The notes: a model not told the origin generated them from the sequence alone. Shown: positions 14,838-22,696, counted from the first letter of the stretch. The stretch: DNA of 25,274 nucleotides from an uncultured Oscillospiraceae bacterium (GCA_944387745.1 CALXGD010000087.1:1-25274), one strand, 5' to 3'. Numbers and translations: made by a program.

Positions 14838-15416
14838 TTGATTCTGACGCCAATGCGATATAAGGGGTACACCTGGCCCCACAATCCCAGAGTGTACTCC
14901 ATTGACTATGAGCGAAAAATGGCCGTCAATAAGGTGCCCTTCGGGCTCTACTATCTTCAGGATTTGGGGCGAACTCGGAGAGTCATGGAGGGCGAGGGGG
15001 AATTTGTAGGGCCAGAAGCCTACTCCCAGTTTGGACAGCTGGCTAACGTGTTCTATGAGGAGGGGCCCGGCCTGCTGGTCCATCCCATCTGGCAGGCGGC
15101 CAGCGCCTATTTTATATCCCTGCGGGTGGAGCAGGAGCCGCTTCCCGACTATGTGCGGTACTCCTTTGTGTTTTGGGAGGAGTCCACCTGCTACAGCGGG
15201 GAGCTTCAGAGCGAAAATGTTTCTCAGCCCGGCGGCGCGGCCTCCGCCGCGCCTGCTCGTCCTGTCTCCAGCAGTCAGTATCGGGTGGTACAGGGGGATA
15301 CTCTGTGGGACATCGCCCGAAAATTTGGTCTCTCCCTGGAGAGCTTGATTGCCCTCAACCCCCAGATCAAGAATCCCAATCTGATTCATCCGGGAGACGA
15401 GGTGAGGGTGGCGTGA
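14838..15416 (+). CDS. LysM-domain tail protein (XkdP-like)
   Basis: A 192-residue protein at the xkdP position. The N-terminal ~120 residues match the tail protein part of XkdP/gp53-type LysM proteins (NPRVYSIDYERKMAV, then VFYEEGPGLLVHPIWQ). A Pro/Ala/Ser linker (131-146) leads to one LysM domain (about 148-191: YRVVQGDTLWDIARKFGLSL to HPGDEVRV) that can bind glycan chains. In particles of this type it sits at the tail tip or baseplate centre. Start is TTG at 14838 with AAGGAGGAA upstream. The stop overlaps the next GTG (GTGA). Confidence 0.85.
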   Translation: MILTPMRYKGYTWPHNPRVYSIDYERKMAVNKVPFGLYYLQDLGRTRRVMEGEGEFVGPEAYSQFGQLANVFYEEGPGLLVHPIWQAASAYFISLRVEQEPLPDYVRYSFVFWEESTCYSGELQSENVSQPGGAASAAPARPVSSSQYRVVQGDTLWDIARKFGLSLESLIALNPQIKNPNLIHPGDEVRVA

Positions 15417-16363
15417 CCGGATATGTGTTTTCCGCCCAGGGAGAGAGAATCTCCCTGCCCATGCCGGTGGCCTGGACATTTCAGTATACTGCCGGGGTCC
15501 CCTGCGACAGCTTTCGGCTTCGGTGCATCTGGGAGGGAGAGAATGAGGTGCAGCCGGGCGAGTGGAGCACCTTTCAGGCGGTAGAGGGCAACGAAGTAAA
15601 ATTCACCGGGGTGGTGGACGAGTGTGAGACCGTGCGGGAGCCAGAGGGCTCCTACTTCGAGGTAAGCGGGCGAGGGATGGCCGCCCGGTTGCTGGACAAC
15701 GAGGCCCTGAGCCAGGACTATGAGGCGGCCACCCTGGAGGACATTCTGCGGGACCACGTGACGCCCTATGGAATCCAGGTGGGGGAACAGAGCTCTATGG
15801 GGGCGGTCTCTCAGTTCTCTGTAGCTGCAGGCAGCAGCGAGTGGTCGGTGCTCTATGACTTTACCCGATATTATCACGGCGTGTCCCCCCGCTTTGATCA
15901 GCTGGGCCGGCTGATCCTATCCCCCTGGGACAACAGCGAGGAGCTCATTTTAGACAGCACGGTTCCCGTTCGGCGCCTGGTGTGCCGAGACAAGCGGTAT
16001 GGAGTGCTGTCTCAGGTTGTGGTGCGGGACCGCTATCAGAACCGGGCCACCACCGTGGAGAATCCGGCCTTTCAGGCCCTAGGCGGGCGGCGGCGGCAGG
16101 TAGTTACCATGCCGGGCAAAAGCCAGTATCAGGCCATGCGGTACAGCGGGCAGTTTCAGCTGGACCAATCCGCAGCGGATCAGCTGCGCCTGGAGGTGGA
16201 GATTCCCAAGCTGTTCTTTGCCAAGCCGGGGGATCTAGTGCGTCTAGAGCAGCCGCGATGGGGGCGCAACGGCCAGTACCGAGTGGCGGAGGCCCAGGTG
16301 GGACAGGACAGCCAGGGGGCATGGACCAGGCTGGAGCTGACGCCGCCGGAGACAACTTTGTGA
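15413..16363 (+). CDS. Baseplate hub protein (XkdQ-like, gp27/late-control-D family)
   Basis: The central baseplate hub connecting tail tube and spike; 316 aa from the GTG at 15413, which overlaps the LysM gene stop and has GAGGTGA upstream. The reading frame extends upstream, but no better start exists. N-terminal beta-rich part (LPMPVAWTFQYTAGVPCDSF, GVVDECETV, FEVSGRGMAARLLDNEAL) is the OB/beta-barrel arrangement of XkdQ; the C-terminal part QLRLEVEIPKLFFAKPGDLV with YRVAEAQV resembles the second hub barrel. Close in length to PBSX XkdQ. Confidence 0.8.
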   Translation: MTGYVFSAQGERISLPMPVAWTFQYTAGVPCDSFRLRCIWEGENEVQPGEWSTFQAVEGNEVKFTGVVDECETVREPEGSYFEVSGRGMAARLLDNEALSQDYEAATLEDILRDHVTPYGIQVGEQSSMGAVSQFSVAAGSSEWSVLYDFTRYYHGVSPRFDQLGRLILSPWDNSEELILDSTVPVRRLVCRDKRYGVLSQVVVRDRYQNRATTVENPAFQALGGRRRQVVTMPGKSQYQAMRYSGQFQLDQSAADQLRLEVEIPKLFFAKPGDLVRLEQPRWGRNGQYRVAEAQVGQDSQGAWTRLELTPPETTL

Positions 16364-16373
16364 GGTGACAGAG

Positions 16374-16808
16374 ATGTGGACATCCAATCGAAAAGCAGAG
16401 GGGCGCACAGAGGAGTGCGCCGCGGATCAGGGCACCGTAACTTTGGGAGGTGACCCGGCCGGAGTGTATCTGGGCGGGGAGCGACGCTGGGTCTCTCTCT
16501 ATGCGCCGGGGGGCTACCAGTGGCGGCCGAAGGCCGGCGACAAGGTGCTGGTGGTGAAGGCGGGAGGCCAGAGGGAGCTCCCCTGTCTGGTGGGGATGCG
16601 TCCGGAAGAAATAGAGGGGGAGGAGGAGCTCCCCCCGGGCTCAGTGCGCATCCACAGCGGCACTGGGGCCCTGCTGCTGTCTGAGGAGGGGGCCGCTTTG
16701 AAGGGAGACAGCGTGGCCCTGGAGGGAGAGGTCACAGTCAACGGCCAGGAGCTGACCTCCTTAATTCAGGCCATTGTATATGAGGTGCTGGCCGCTATAC
16801 TGGGATAG
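16374..16808 (+). CDS. Baseplate spike/assembly protein (gpV/XkdR-like)
   Basis: A 144-residue beta-rich protein between hub and wedge genes. The first part (GTVTLGGDPAGVYLGGERRW to GDKVLVVKAGGQ) looks like the OB fold of baseplate spike proteins; the second (GSVRIHSGTGALLLSEEGAA, KGDSVALEGEVTVNG) has the short beta repeats of a trimeric spike. It ends with a helical LTSLIQAIVYEVLAAILG. The ATG at 16374 is chosen because GAGGTGA lies 5-6 nt upstream; a GTG at 16365 lies inside that ribosome site. Confidence 0.65.
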   Translation: MWTSNRKAEGRTEECAADQGTVTLGGDPAGVYLGGERRWVSLYAPGGYQWRPKAGDKVLVVKAGGQRELPCLVGMRPEEIEGEEELPPGSVRIHSGTGALLLSEEGAALKGDSVALEGEVTVNGQELTSLIQAIVYEVLAAILG

Positions 16809-16819
16809 GAGGCAGGGAA

Positions 16820-17173
16820 ATGGAACTGAAGCTTGAGCAGGGGGACTATGTCCCAGACAGCGCGGGAGGGCTTGAGAGCCTGACAGGGGCCCAGGCGCTG
16901 CTGGCCCGGGTGCTGTTCCGCCTCACTGCCCGGCGGGGGCAGTTCCCCTTTCTGCCGGAGCTGGGCAGCAGGCTCTATCAGCTGGGACGGGAGCGGCCCT
17001 CCGCACGGGAGGCGATGGCCCTGCAATATGTGGCGGAGGCCCTCACTCCAGAGGCGGATCTGGCCGTTTTATCTGCCCAGCTGGAGGAAAAATCGGACGG
17101 CCGGGCCGGACTGTACGTACAGATGGAGTGGCGGGGCACGCCCCTTGCCGTCCAGCTGGACCTGACGCTGTGA
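16820..17173 (+). CDS. Baseplate wedge protein (gp25/XkdS-like, GPW_gp25 family)
   Basis: A 117-residue protein with gp25-like features: GAQALLARVLFRLTARRGQF as the entry helix, then FPFLPELGSRLYQL (the family's G-S-x-L/I pattern), AMALQYVAEALTPEADLAVL and a terminal strand LAVQLDLTL. gp25 proteins nucleate the sheath on the baseplate. ATG at 16820, 11 bp after the spike gene, with GGAGGCAGGG upstream. A further contractile-tail marker. Confidence 0.78.
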   Translation: MELKLEQGDYVPDSAGGLESLTGAQALLARVLFRLTARRGQFPFLPELGSRLYQLGRERPSAREAMALQYVAEALTPEADLAVLSAQLEEKSDGRAGLYVQMEWRGTPLAVQLDLTL

Positions 17174-17185
17174 GGAGGGGTACAA

Positions 17186-18241
17186 GTGAAAACAGTAGAT
17201 GAAATTTTTCAGGAGATGCTCGCCTGCTTTGGGGAAAAGACCGGAATGGCTCTGGAGGAGGGGTGCGATCTGGCGGTGCGCCTCTATGCGGCGGCAGCCC
17301 AGGTATACGCCCTCTATGTCCAGGCGGAGTGGGTAACGCGGCAGGCATTTCCCCAGACGGCGGAGGGAGATTATCTGGATCTCCACGCTCAGCTGCGCAG
17401 CCTGGAACGAAAGCCCGCCACCTGTGCGGTGGGCACGATCCGCTTTACCGCCGGAGAGACCAGTGAGAGCGACCGCCCCATCCCTTTGGGCACGGTATGT
17501 ATGACCGCAGGACTGGTGCGTTTCGAGACCACACAGGCTGCTGTCCTATCGGCCGGGAGCACCCAGGTAGATGTGCCCGCACAGGCTCTGGTCGCCGGAA
17601 GCTCCGGCAATGTGCCCGCCCACGAGATTCTCACGATGGCGGTGGCCCCGGTGGGAATCCAGAGCTGTGACAATCCAGCTCCCTTTCTGGGAGGGAGCGA
17701 CAGGGAGAGCGATCAGGAGCTGAGAGTCCGGGTGATGGACACCTTTCAGCGGCTGCCCAACGGGGCAAATGCCGCCTTTTACCAGCAGGAGGCCCTGTCC
17801 TTTGATCAGGTGGCGGCCGCCTCTGTGCTTCCCAGGAGCCGAGGGGTGGGCACCGTGGATGTGGTAGTGGCTGCCAAAAGCGGACAGCCAGACCAGGAAC
17901 TGCTGGAGGAGCTGGAGAATTATTTTCAGCAGCGGCGGGAGATCGCGGTGGACGTGCAGGTGCTGGCTCCGGAGGAGGTGGACCTCACTGTGTCCGTCCA
18001 GGTGAAGGCTGAGGCCGGGCGCGACAGTACTGAGGTCTGTACAAAAGTTAAAGATGTCCTTCAGGCTTGGTTTTCAGGGGAGCGCCTGGGACAGGACGTC
18101 CTTCTGGCCCAGCTGGGTAGCCTCATCTACGGCTGTGAGGGGGTGGCCAATTACAAAATCCTGTCCCCCGCCGCCGATGTATCCATTGATCCGGACCAGC
18201 TTCCGGTCTCCACATCTGTAAGCGTGGAGGCGATGACATGA
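17186..18241 (+). CDS. Baseplate J-like protein (gpJ/XkdT)
   Basis: The baseplate wedge component gp6/gpJ, 351 aa, the family's usual length. Conserved landmarks are TRQAFPQTAEGDYLDLHAQL (the 'G..LD..A...G/L' entry motif), VDVPAQALVAGSSGNVPAHE (typical A..aG..GNv sequence), PFLGGSDRESDQELRVRVMD (GG.d.EsDe.lR.R), RGVGTVDVVVAA and LTVSVQVKAEAG. The start is GTG at 17186 with GAGGAGGGG upstream. The stop overlaps the next ATG. Confidence 0.92.
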   Translation: MKTVDEIFQEMLACFGEKTGMALEEGCDLAVRLYAAAAQVYALYVQAEWVTRQAFPQTAEGDYLDLHAQLRSLERKPATCAVGTIRFTAGETSESDRPIPLGTVCMTAGLVRFETTQAAVLSAGSTQVDVPAQALVAGSSGNVPAHEILTMAVAPVGIQSCDNPAPFLGGSDRESDQELRVRVMDTFQRLPNGANAAFYQQEALSFDQVAAASVLPRSRGVGTVDVVVAAKSGQPDQELLEELENYFQQRREIAVDVQVLAPEEVDLTVSVQVKAEAGRDSTEVCTKVKDVLQAWFSGERLGQDVLLAQLGSLIYGCEGVANYKILSPAADVSIDPDQLPVSTSVSVEAMT

Positions 18242-18819
18242 GCTACGCCCAATACCTGCGGACTTTGCTGGCTCCCCTGGGGGTCTACGATCTGAACGCC
18301 CCCTTCCAGGGAGGTGAGCTGGAGGCACTGGGGGAGGCCTTTGACCTGGCGGAGGCGGATCTGGAGGAGCTGTGCCGGGAGTCCTGCCTGGCCACGGCGG
18401 AGAGCTGGGGTCTGGAGCAGATCGCCGCGCTGTTCCGCCGCCGGCCCCCCGCCTCCACAGTGAAAGCTCTGCGGGAGGCTCTGGCTGCCCTGCTGCGCAT
18501 CGGCGGAGACAGCTTCACCCTGGCGGCCATCAACGACACCATCTCCGGCTGCGGTGTCAACGCCAAGGTGGAAGAGACTCAGCAGGCGGGAACTGTGGAG
18601 GTCTCCTTCCCCCAAGTGCCGGGGATTCCTCCAAACTTTGAGGAGATTCGAGTCATCATTGAGGACATCATCCCCGCTCACCTGGCAATTCAGTACCACT
18701 ACTGGTATCTCACCTGGGAACAGCTGGAGGAAAAGTTCTCCTGCTGGCAGGATATTGAGGACAAAAATTTGACTTGGTACGGCCTGGAGACCTACGTGGA
18801 GCCGGAGGATGAGACATAA
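18238..18819 (+). CDS. Tail protein I / YmfQ-like baseplate protein (XkdU, DUF2313)
   Basis: A 193-residue protein, the same length as PBSX XkdU, encoded directly after gpJ with ATGA overlap. MSYAQYLRTLLAPLGVYDLN and LGEAFDLAEADLEELCRESC followed by STVKALREALAALLRIGGDS fit the DUF2313/YmfQ layout; the C-terminal DIIPAHLAIQYHYWYLTWEQ is also typical. In phages this gene is followed by tail fibre genes; here it is the last gene before a terminator. Confidence 0.85.
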   Translation: MSYAQYLRTLLAPLGVYDLNAPFQGGELEALGEAFDLAEADLEELCRESCLATAESWGLEQIAALFRRRPPASTVKALREALAALLRIGGDSFTLAAINDTISGCGVNAKVEETQQAGTVEVSFPQVPGIPPNFEEIRVIIEDIIPAHLAIQYHYWYLTWEQLEEKFSCWQDIEDKNLTWYGLETYVEPEDET

Positions 18820-18820
18820 G

Positions 18821-18872
18821 AAGAGGTCCGTCTGAGGAGATAATATCCTCAGGCGGACCTCTTTTATTTTTT
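18821..18872 (+). terminator. Strong intrinsic terminator ending the phage-like cluster
   Basis: Arms of 18 bp (18821-18838 and 18846-18863) pair completely apart from one G-U, around loop GATAATA, followed by TTATTTTTT (18864-18872). It begins 1 bp after the last baseplate stop. The convergent dehydrogenase ends 37 bp away, so the hairpin may also stop transcription from that side, though with a poor U-tract. Confidence 0.92.
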
Positions 18873-18908
18873 GTCGCTGTGCCCCTGCGGGTGAGCTTCC
18901 TGGAAAGC

Positions 18909-19847
18909 TCACCGGAACACCAAGTTTTGGAGAGGTTCTCCGCTCATATAGCGGTGCAGGTTGTCCAGGGCCAGCTGAATACAGTTGTGGCGGGTGACCT
19001 CCAGCCTCATTCCCCCTGCCACATGGGGTGTCAGCAGCAGATTGGGGATCCCCCACAGGGGACTGTCCCCAGGGAGTGGTTCCGGCTCCGTCACATCCAG
19101 GGCGGCCCCCCACAGCTTTCCCCCCTGCATCACCTGGGCCAGGGCCTCCTGGTCCAGCACCGTGCCCCGGCCGGCGCTGAGCAGGACGGCGTCGTCCTTC
19201 ATAAGCTCCAGCCGTCTCCGGTCCATAAATCCCACCGTCGCGGGGGAGTGGGGCAATACAAGGGCCACCACATCCGCCTGGGGCAGCAGCTGATCTGCCT
19301 TTGCCATGGGAAACACCTCGTCAAAGCCCGGCACCGGACCGCCCACCGTTCGCTTCAGGCCCACGGTAATGCCGGCTCCCAGAGCCTTGCACAGCTGAGC
19401 AAAGGCGGAACCCACGTGTCCCGCCCCCACCACCAGCACTGCGGCCCCGGCCAGGGACTTCATGTTCCCCACGTCTGCCCAGAGGCGGTCCCGCTGCTGG
19501 TCACGGCACTGGGGGAGCTTTCGGTACAGGGCCAGCAGACTGGCCAGCATATGCTCGGAGACGGACTGGCTGTTGGTGCCGGCGGAGGAGGTGAGCAAAA
19601 CAGAGGGCGGGAGCACGTCCACATACGCGTCGGTGCCCGCCCACATACAGTGGAACCAGCGCAGTCGGGATGCTTGGGCCAGCATCTCCGGCCTGGGCCA
19701 CCCCATGATGATGGTTGCCTGGGCAAACTGCTCCGGAGTGGCGGTGCGCCGCCCGGCGTAGAGATGGATGGCATCAGGGGCCGCCGCCTGGAACGCGGCT
19801 TTCTCTTCCTCGTGGACGGGGAGAAGGTTGAGAATCACATCAGACAT
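18909..19847 (-). CDS. D-isomer-specific 2-hydroxyacid dehydrogenase family protein
   Basis: A cytoplasmic NAD(P)-dependent reductase interconverting 2-keto acids and D-2-hydroxy acids. The 312-residue protein has the Rossmann motif GAGHVG (141-146) after the VLVV strand, and the family's catalytic trio: Arg227 in LSAGRGTVLD, Glu256 in ALDVTEPEPL and His275 in LTPHVAGG. It resembles the GhrA/glyoxylate-reductase branch; the exact substrate cannot be told. ATG at 19847 with AAGGAGG 7 nt upstream. Monocistronic, convergent with the phage-like cluster and divergent from recG. Confidence 0.9.
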   Translation of the reverse strand: MSDVILNLLPVHEEEKAAFQAAAPDAIHLYAGRRTATPEQFAQATIIMGWPRPEMLAQASRLRWFHCMWAGTDAYVDVLPPSVLLTSSAGTNSQSVSEHMLASLLALYRKLPQCRDQQRDRLWADVGNMKSLAGAAVLVVGAGHVGSAFAQLCKALGAGITVGLKRTVGGPVPGFDEVFPMAKADQLLPQADVVALVLPHSPATVGFMDRRRLELMKDDAVLLSAGRGTVLDQEALAQVMQGGKLWGAALDVTEPEPLPGDSPLWGIPNLLLTPHVAGGMRLEVTRHNCIQLALDNLHRYMSGEPLQNLVFR

Positions 19848-19885
19848 GGGAAGGCCTCCTTGCTGGTTGATCTGGATTCTAGCCT

Positions 19886-19914
19886 AGGATATCATATCCC
19901 CGGCGGCGTTTCAA
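19886..19914 (-). promoter_or_regulatory. Promoter of the 2-hydroxyacid dehydrogenase gene
   Basis: On the minus strand TTGAAA (19914-19909), a 17-bp spacer and TATCCT (19891-19886), with TGA immediately before the -10 as an extended element. The start codon lies about 30 nt after the expected transcription start. Confidence 0.55.
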
Positions 19915-19945
19915 CATGGAAACTGTGAATTCTGCCGCTTCCGCC

Positions 19946-19974
19946 TTTACGCCTGGGAAAACTTGTGCTACAAT
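19946..19974 (+). promoter_or_regulatory. Promoter of recG
   Basis: TTTACG (19946-19951), a 17-bp spacer and TACAAT (19969-19974), with TGC before the -10 (extended -10). The leader to the GTG start of recG would be about 40 nt. It is back-to-back with the dehydrogenase promoter. Confidence 0.65.
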
Positions 19975-20019
19975 GACTGGTACAAAATTTAGAAGTGGCC
20001 ACGGAGAGGAGGCGGCGGG

Positions 20020-22104
20020 GTGCTGACGTTACATTCTCCCCTGACACAGTTCCCCGGCGTGGGAGAGGCCCGGGCCAAAAAGCTGAAAAAACTAGGGTTG
20101 GAGCAGTGCCGCGATCTGCTCTCCTATTTTCCCCGGGACTATGAGGACCGCAGGCAGGTGTACTCTATTTCGGCGGCCCCCCTGGGGCGGAAGGTGTGCG
20201 TCTCCGCTGTTGTCCGCAGCTCCCCCTCCTTCACCTTTACCCGTGAGGGGCAGGAGCTGGTGCGTGCCGCTGTGGAGAACCAGGGAGCGGTCCTGGAGCT
20301 GGTCTTTTTCAACCAGAGCTACGTGTGCCGCGCCCTTCGGCCCGGGGTGGAGTATATCTTTTTCGGGGAGATCGAGGAGCGGCGGAACAGCCTCACTATG
20401 GTCAACCCCATTTTTGAGATGGCCGGCAGCCAGGCCATAACCGGCCTCATTTTTCCGGTCTATCCCCTCACCGCAGGGATCACCAACCATTTGCTGGCCT
20501 CCCTCACCCGGAAGGCGGTATCCGAGTGCGCCGGGGAGATGCCGGAGACTCTCCCAGGCTGGGTGCGTCTGGAGTATCAGCTGGCCCAGGTGGAGTTCTC
20601 CTACCAAAACATCCACTTTCCCGCCTCCCCTGAGGCGCTGGAGCAGGCAAAAAGGCGCCTCACCTTTGAAGAGCTCTTCTACCTGTCAGTGGGCCTCTCC
20701 GCCCTGAAGGGGCGGCGGGAGGAGCGGTTTGGACGTCCCATCCCTGAGAGACCGGCGGCGGAGTTCCAGAAGCTGCTGCCCTTTGCTCCCACTCAGGCCC
20801 AGGTGCGGGTGATGAGAGAAATCGCCCGAGATATGGCCTCCGGCCGGCCCATGAGCCGCCTGGTACAGGGGGATGTGGGCTCCGGCAAGACGGCAGTGGC
20901 CGCATACGCGGCCTGGCTCGCCGTGGGGGCGGGATATCAAGCCGCCCTGATGGCCCCCACCGAGGTCCTAGCGGAGCAGCACTTCCGCTCCCTGTCCGCG
21001 CTGCTCGCCCCCGCCGGGATTGCGGTGACACTGCTCACCGGGGCGGCGGCGCCGGCGGAGAAGAGGCGGATACGCCAGGGGCTGGCCTCTGGGGAGATTG
21101 ACCTGATTGTAGGCACCCACGCCCTCTTCTCCAAGGGGGTGAAATTCCGCAGCCTGGGTCTGATGGTGGCGGATGAACAGCACCGCTTCGGCGTGGCCCA
21201 GCGGGCCGCCTTGGCCGCCAAAGGGGAGTCCCCCCATGTGCTGGTCATGTCTGCCACCCCTATTCCCAGGACCTTGGCCCTGATCGCCTACGGCGACCTG
21301 GACATATCCGTCATTGACCAGCTTCCGCCGGGCCGCACGCCGGTGGAGACCTATGTGGTGGGGGAGGACAAGCGGGCCCGCCTGTACAATTTTGTCCGCA
21401 AGCTGGTGGGGGAGGGCCGCCAGGTCTATATCATCTGCCCCGCGGTGGAGGAGCAGCCCTCCTGGCCCACCCAGCCGGAGTGGGAGGGGCCTCCCCCCAT
21501 GAATCTGAAGGCGGTGACCTCCTATGCCAGGCAGCTTCAGACTCAGGTGTTCCCTGAGCTTCGGGTGGCCTTTCTCCATGGGAAAATGAAGTCCAGGGAG
21601 AAGGAGGAAGTGATGGGGGCCTTTTCCGCCGGAGAGATTCACGTGCTGGTGTCCACCACCGTCATCGAGGTAGGGGTGGACGTGCCCAACGCCGCCCTAA
21701 TCATCGTTGAAAACGCGGAGCGCTTCGGCCTCAGTCAGCTCCACCAGCTCCGCGGCCGGGTGGGACGGGGGAAGCACCGGTCCTACTGCGTGCTGATGAC
21801 TGGCACCCGCAGCCGGGAGGCAGTCCGGCGGCTGCACATCCTAGCCTCTACCACGGACGGGTTCCAGATCTCCGAGGAGGACTTGAAGCTCCGGGGGCCG
21901 GGCGACTTCTTCGGCAGCCGACAGCACGGCCTACCCAAGCTGAAACTGGCGGATTTGACGGGGGACCTGGGCCTGTTCCTGAAAGCCAGGGAAGCCGCCG
22001 GCCGGCTGCTGGACAAGGACCCCGGTCTCTCCCAGCCGGAGAATCGGCCCGTACTTGAGCAGGTGCGGCGCCTCTTTGCCGATACTCCGGATATTTTTAA
22101 CTGA
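20020..22104 (+). CDS. recG: ATP-dependent DNA helicase RecG
   Basis: A branched-DNA helicase that remodels stalled replication forks and Holliday junctions. The 694-residue protein has the usual length. The N-terminal wedge/OB region includes FPGVGEARAKKLKKLGL and LLSYFPRDYEDRR. In the helicase core, Walker A is GDVGSGKT (about 284-291), motif II DEQHRFG (about 385), motif III SATPIPRTLAL and motif VI QLRGRVGRG; VIDQLPPGRTPVET is RecG-specific. The C-terminus DGFQISEEDLKLRGPGDFFG carries the TRG-like segment. Start is GTG at 20020 with GAGGAGG upstream. It is probably co-transcribed with the small redox-family gene 32 bp downstream. Confidence 0.97.
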   Translation: MLTLHSPLTQFPGVGEARAKKLKKLGLEQCRDLLSYFPRDYEDRRQVYSISAAPLGRKVCVSAVVRSSPSFTFTREGQELVRAAVENQGAVLELVFFNQSYVCRALRPGVEYIFFGEIEERRNSLTMVNPIFEMAGSQAITGLIFPVYPLTAGITNHLLASLTRKAVSECAGEMPETLPGWVRLEYQLAQVEFSYQNIHFPASPEALEQAKRRLTFEELFYLSVGLSALKGRREERFGRPIPERPAAEFQKLLPFAPTQAQVRVMREIARDMASGRPMSRLVQGDVGSGKTAVAAYAAWLAVGAGYQAALMAPTEVLAEQHFRSLSALLAPAGIAVTLLTGAAAPAEKRRIRQGLASGEIDLIVGTHALFSKGVKFRSLGLMVADEQHRFGVAQRAALAAKGESPHVLVMSATPIPRTLALIAYGDLDISVIDQLPPGRTPVETYVVGEDKRARLYNFVRKLVGEGRQVYIICPAVEEQPSWPTQPEWEGPPPMNLKAVTSYARQLQTQVFPELRVAFLHGKMKSREKEEVMGAFSAGEIHVLVSTTVIEVGVDVPNAALIIVENAERFGLSQLHQLRGRVGRGKHRSYCVLMTGTRSREAVRRLHILASTTDGFQISEEDLKLRGPGDFFGSRQHGLPKLKLADLTGDLGLFLKAREAAGRLLDKDPGLSQPENRPVLEQVRRLFADTPDIFN

Positions 22105-22136
22105 ATCAAAACCATCATCAGAGGAGGAATTTCCAC

Positions 22137-22532
22137 ATGACCCATTTGAAAGAAGTACAGTACCTGCGCACTGAGCCCGGCGGCCGCCACTATAACTGCG
22201 CCCAATCTCTGCTGGTTCCCTTTGGACCGGAGGTTGGGTTGGAGAAGGACCAGGCGGACGCCCTGGGCTTTCCCTTTGGCGCCGGCATGAAGATGGGCGG
22301 CACCTGTGGCGTGCTCACCAGCGCCCTGATGCTCCTGGGCATGAAGGGCTGTACCCAGCAACAGACCTCAGAGCTCATTCGGCGCTTCCGGGAGAAGCAC
22401 CAGTCCACAGACTGCGCCGTCCTGCTAGCCGCAGCCAAGGAGGCGGGAATCCCCCGGAAGGCCCACTGCGACGCACTGGTGATGGAGATGGCCAAAATCC
22501 TGGAGGATGAGTTTTTCACTCCGGAGCCGTAA
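22137..22532 (+). CDS. C_GCAxxG_C_C family protein (putative redox protein)
   Basis: A 131-residue cytoplasmic protein with conserved, spaced cysteines: NCAQSLL (Cys21), GGTCGVLTSALML (Cys57), GCTQQQ (Cys72), STDC (Cys93) and AHCD (Cys111). This matches the C_GCAxxG_C_C family, a group of small proteins presumed to be redox-active or metal-binding but without a settled function. The central GGTCGVLTSA replaces the GCA element with TCG. ATG at 22137 with GAGGAGGAA upstream. It probably shares the recG transcript and is followed by a terminator hairpin. Confidence 0.82.
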   Translation: MTHLKEVQYLRTEPGGRHYNCAQSLLVPFGPEVGLEKDQADALGFPFGAGMKMGGTCGVLTSALMLLGMKGCTQQQTSELIRRFREKHQSTDCAVLLAAAKEAGIPRKAHCDALVMEMAKILEDEFFTPEP

Positions 22533-22566
22533 CTTGGGGAGTGCCACAGCTCCTTTCAGATACGCC

Positions 22567-22598
22567 AAAAGGGGAAGCCCCGCCGGGCCTCCCCTTTT
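22567..22598 (+). terminator. Terminator of the recG transcript
   Basis: AAAAGGGGA (22567-22575) pairs with TCCCCTTTT (22590-22598), with an inner GCCC/GGGC stem and loop CGCC. The T-rich side TTTTGACTGTTTG is an imperfect U-tract. It lies 34 bp after the stop of the C_GCAxxG_C_C gene. Confidence 0.65.
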
Positions 22599-22665
22599 GA
22601 CTGTTTGTGAGAAGGAAGGAATGGAAAATCGAGTCGCAAAGGCTAAATTTGGAGCCAACCGGTAA

Positions 22666-22696
22666 GAGCGGCCACCTGCCGGCTCGTTAATTTTTT
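22666..22696 (+). terminator. Second terminator-like hairpin with T-tract
   Basis: GAGCGGC (22666-22672) pairs with GCCGGCTC (22678-22685) with one bulged base and loop CACCT, followed by GTTAATTTTTT (22686-22696). It begins right after the stop of a 14-codon frame, an arrangement reminiscent of leader-peptide attenuation, though it may simply be a back-up terminator. Confidence 0.5.

Larger units (their letters stand above)
5649..18819 (+). mobile_element. Phage-derived structural cluster, PBSX-like myovirus type, probably domesticated
   Basis: About twenty reading frames on one strand encode packaging, head, neck, contractile tail and baseplate functions in the canonical PBSX/xkd order. 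Many overlap by ATGA, GTGA or TTGA and most gaps are below 80 bp. The cluster ends in a strong intrinsic terminator and lies directly between host genes on both sides. I saw no integrase, excisionase, repressor, replication gene, holin, endolysin, tail fibre or flanking attachment repeats. By eye its composition matches the host genes. I read it as an old remnant or a maintained particle-forming locus; an active prophage would need the missing modules elsewhere in the genome. Confidence 0.8.

Noticed and set aside
18151..19113. 320-codon minus-strand frame covering gpJ/XkdU ends and the dehydrogenase end
   Set aside because: Overlaps three recognisable genes and a strong terminator; its translation has no family resemblance.
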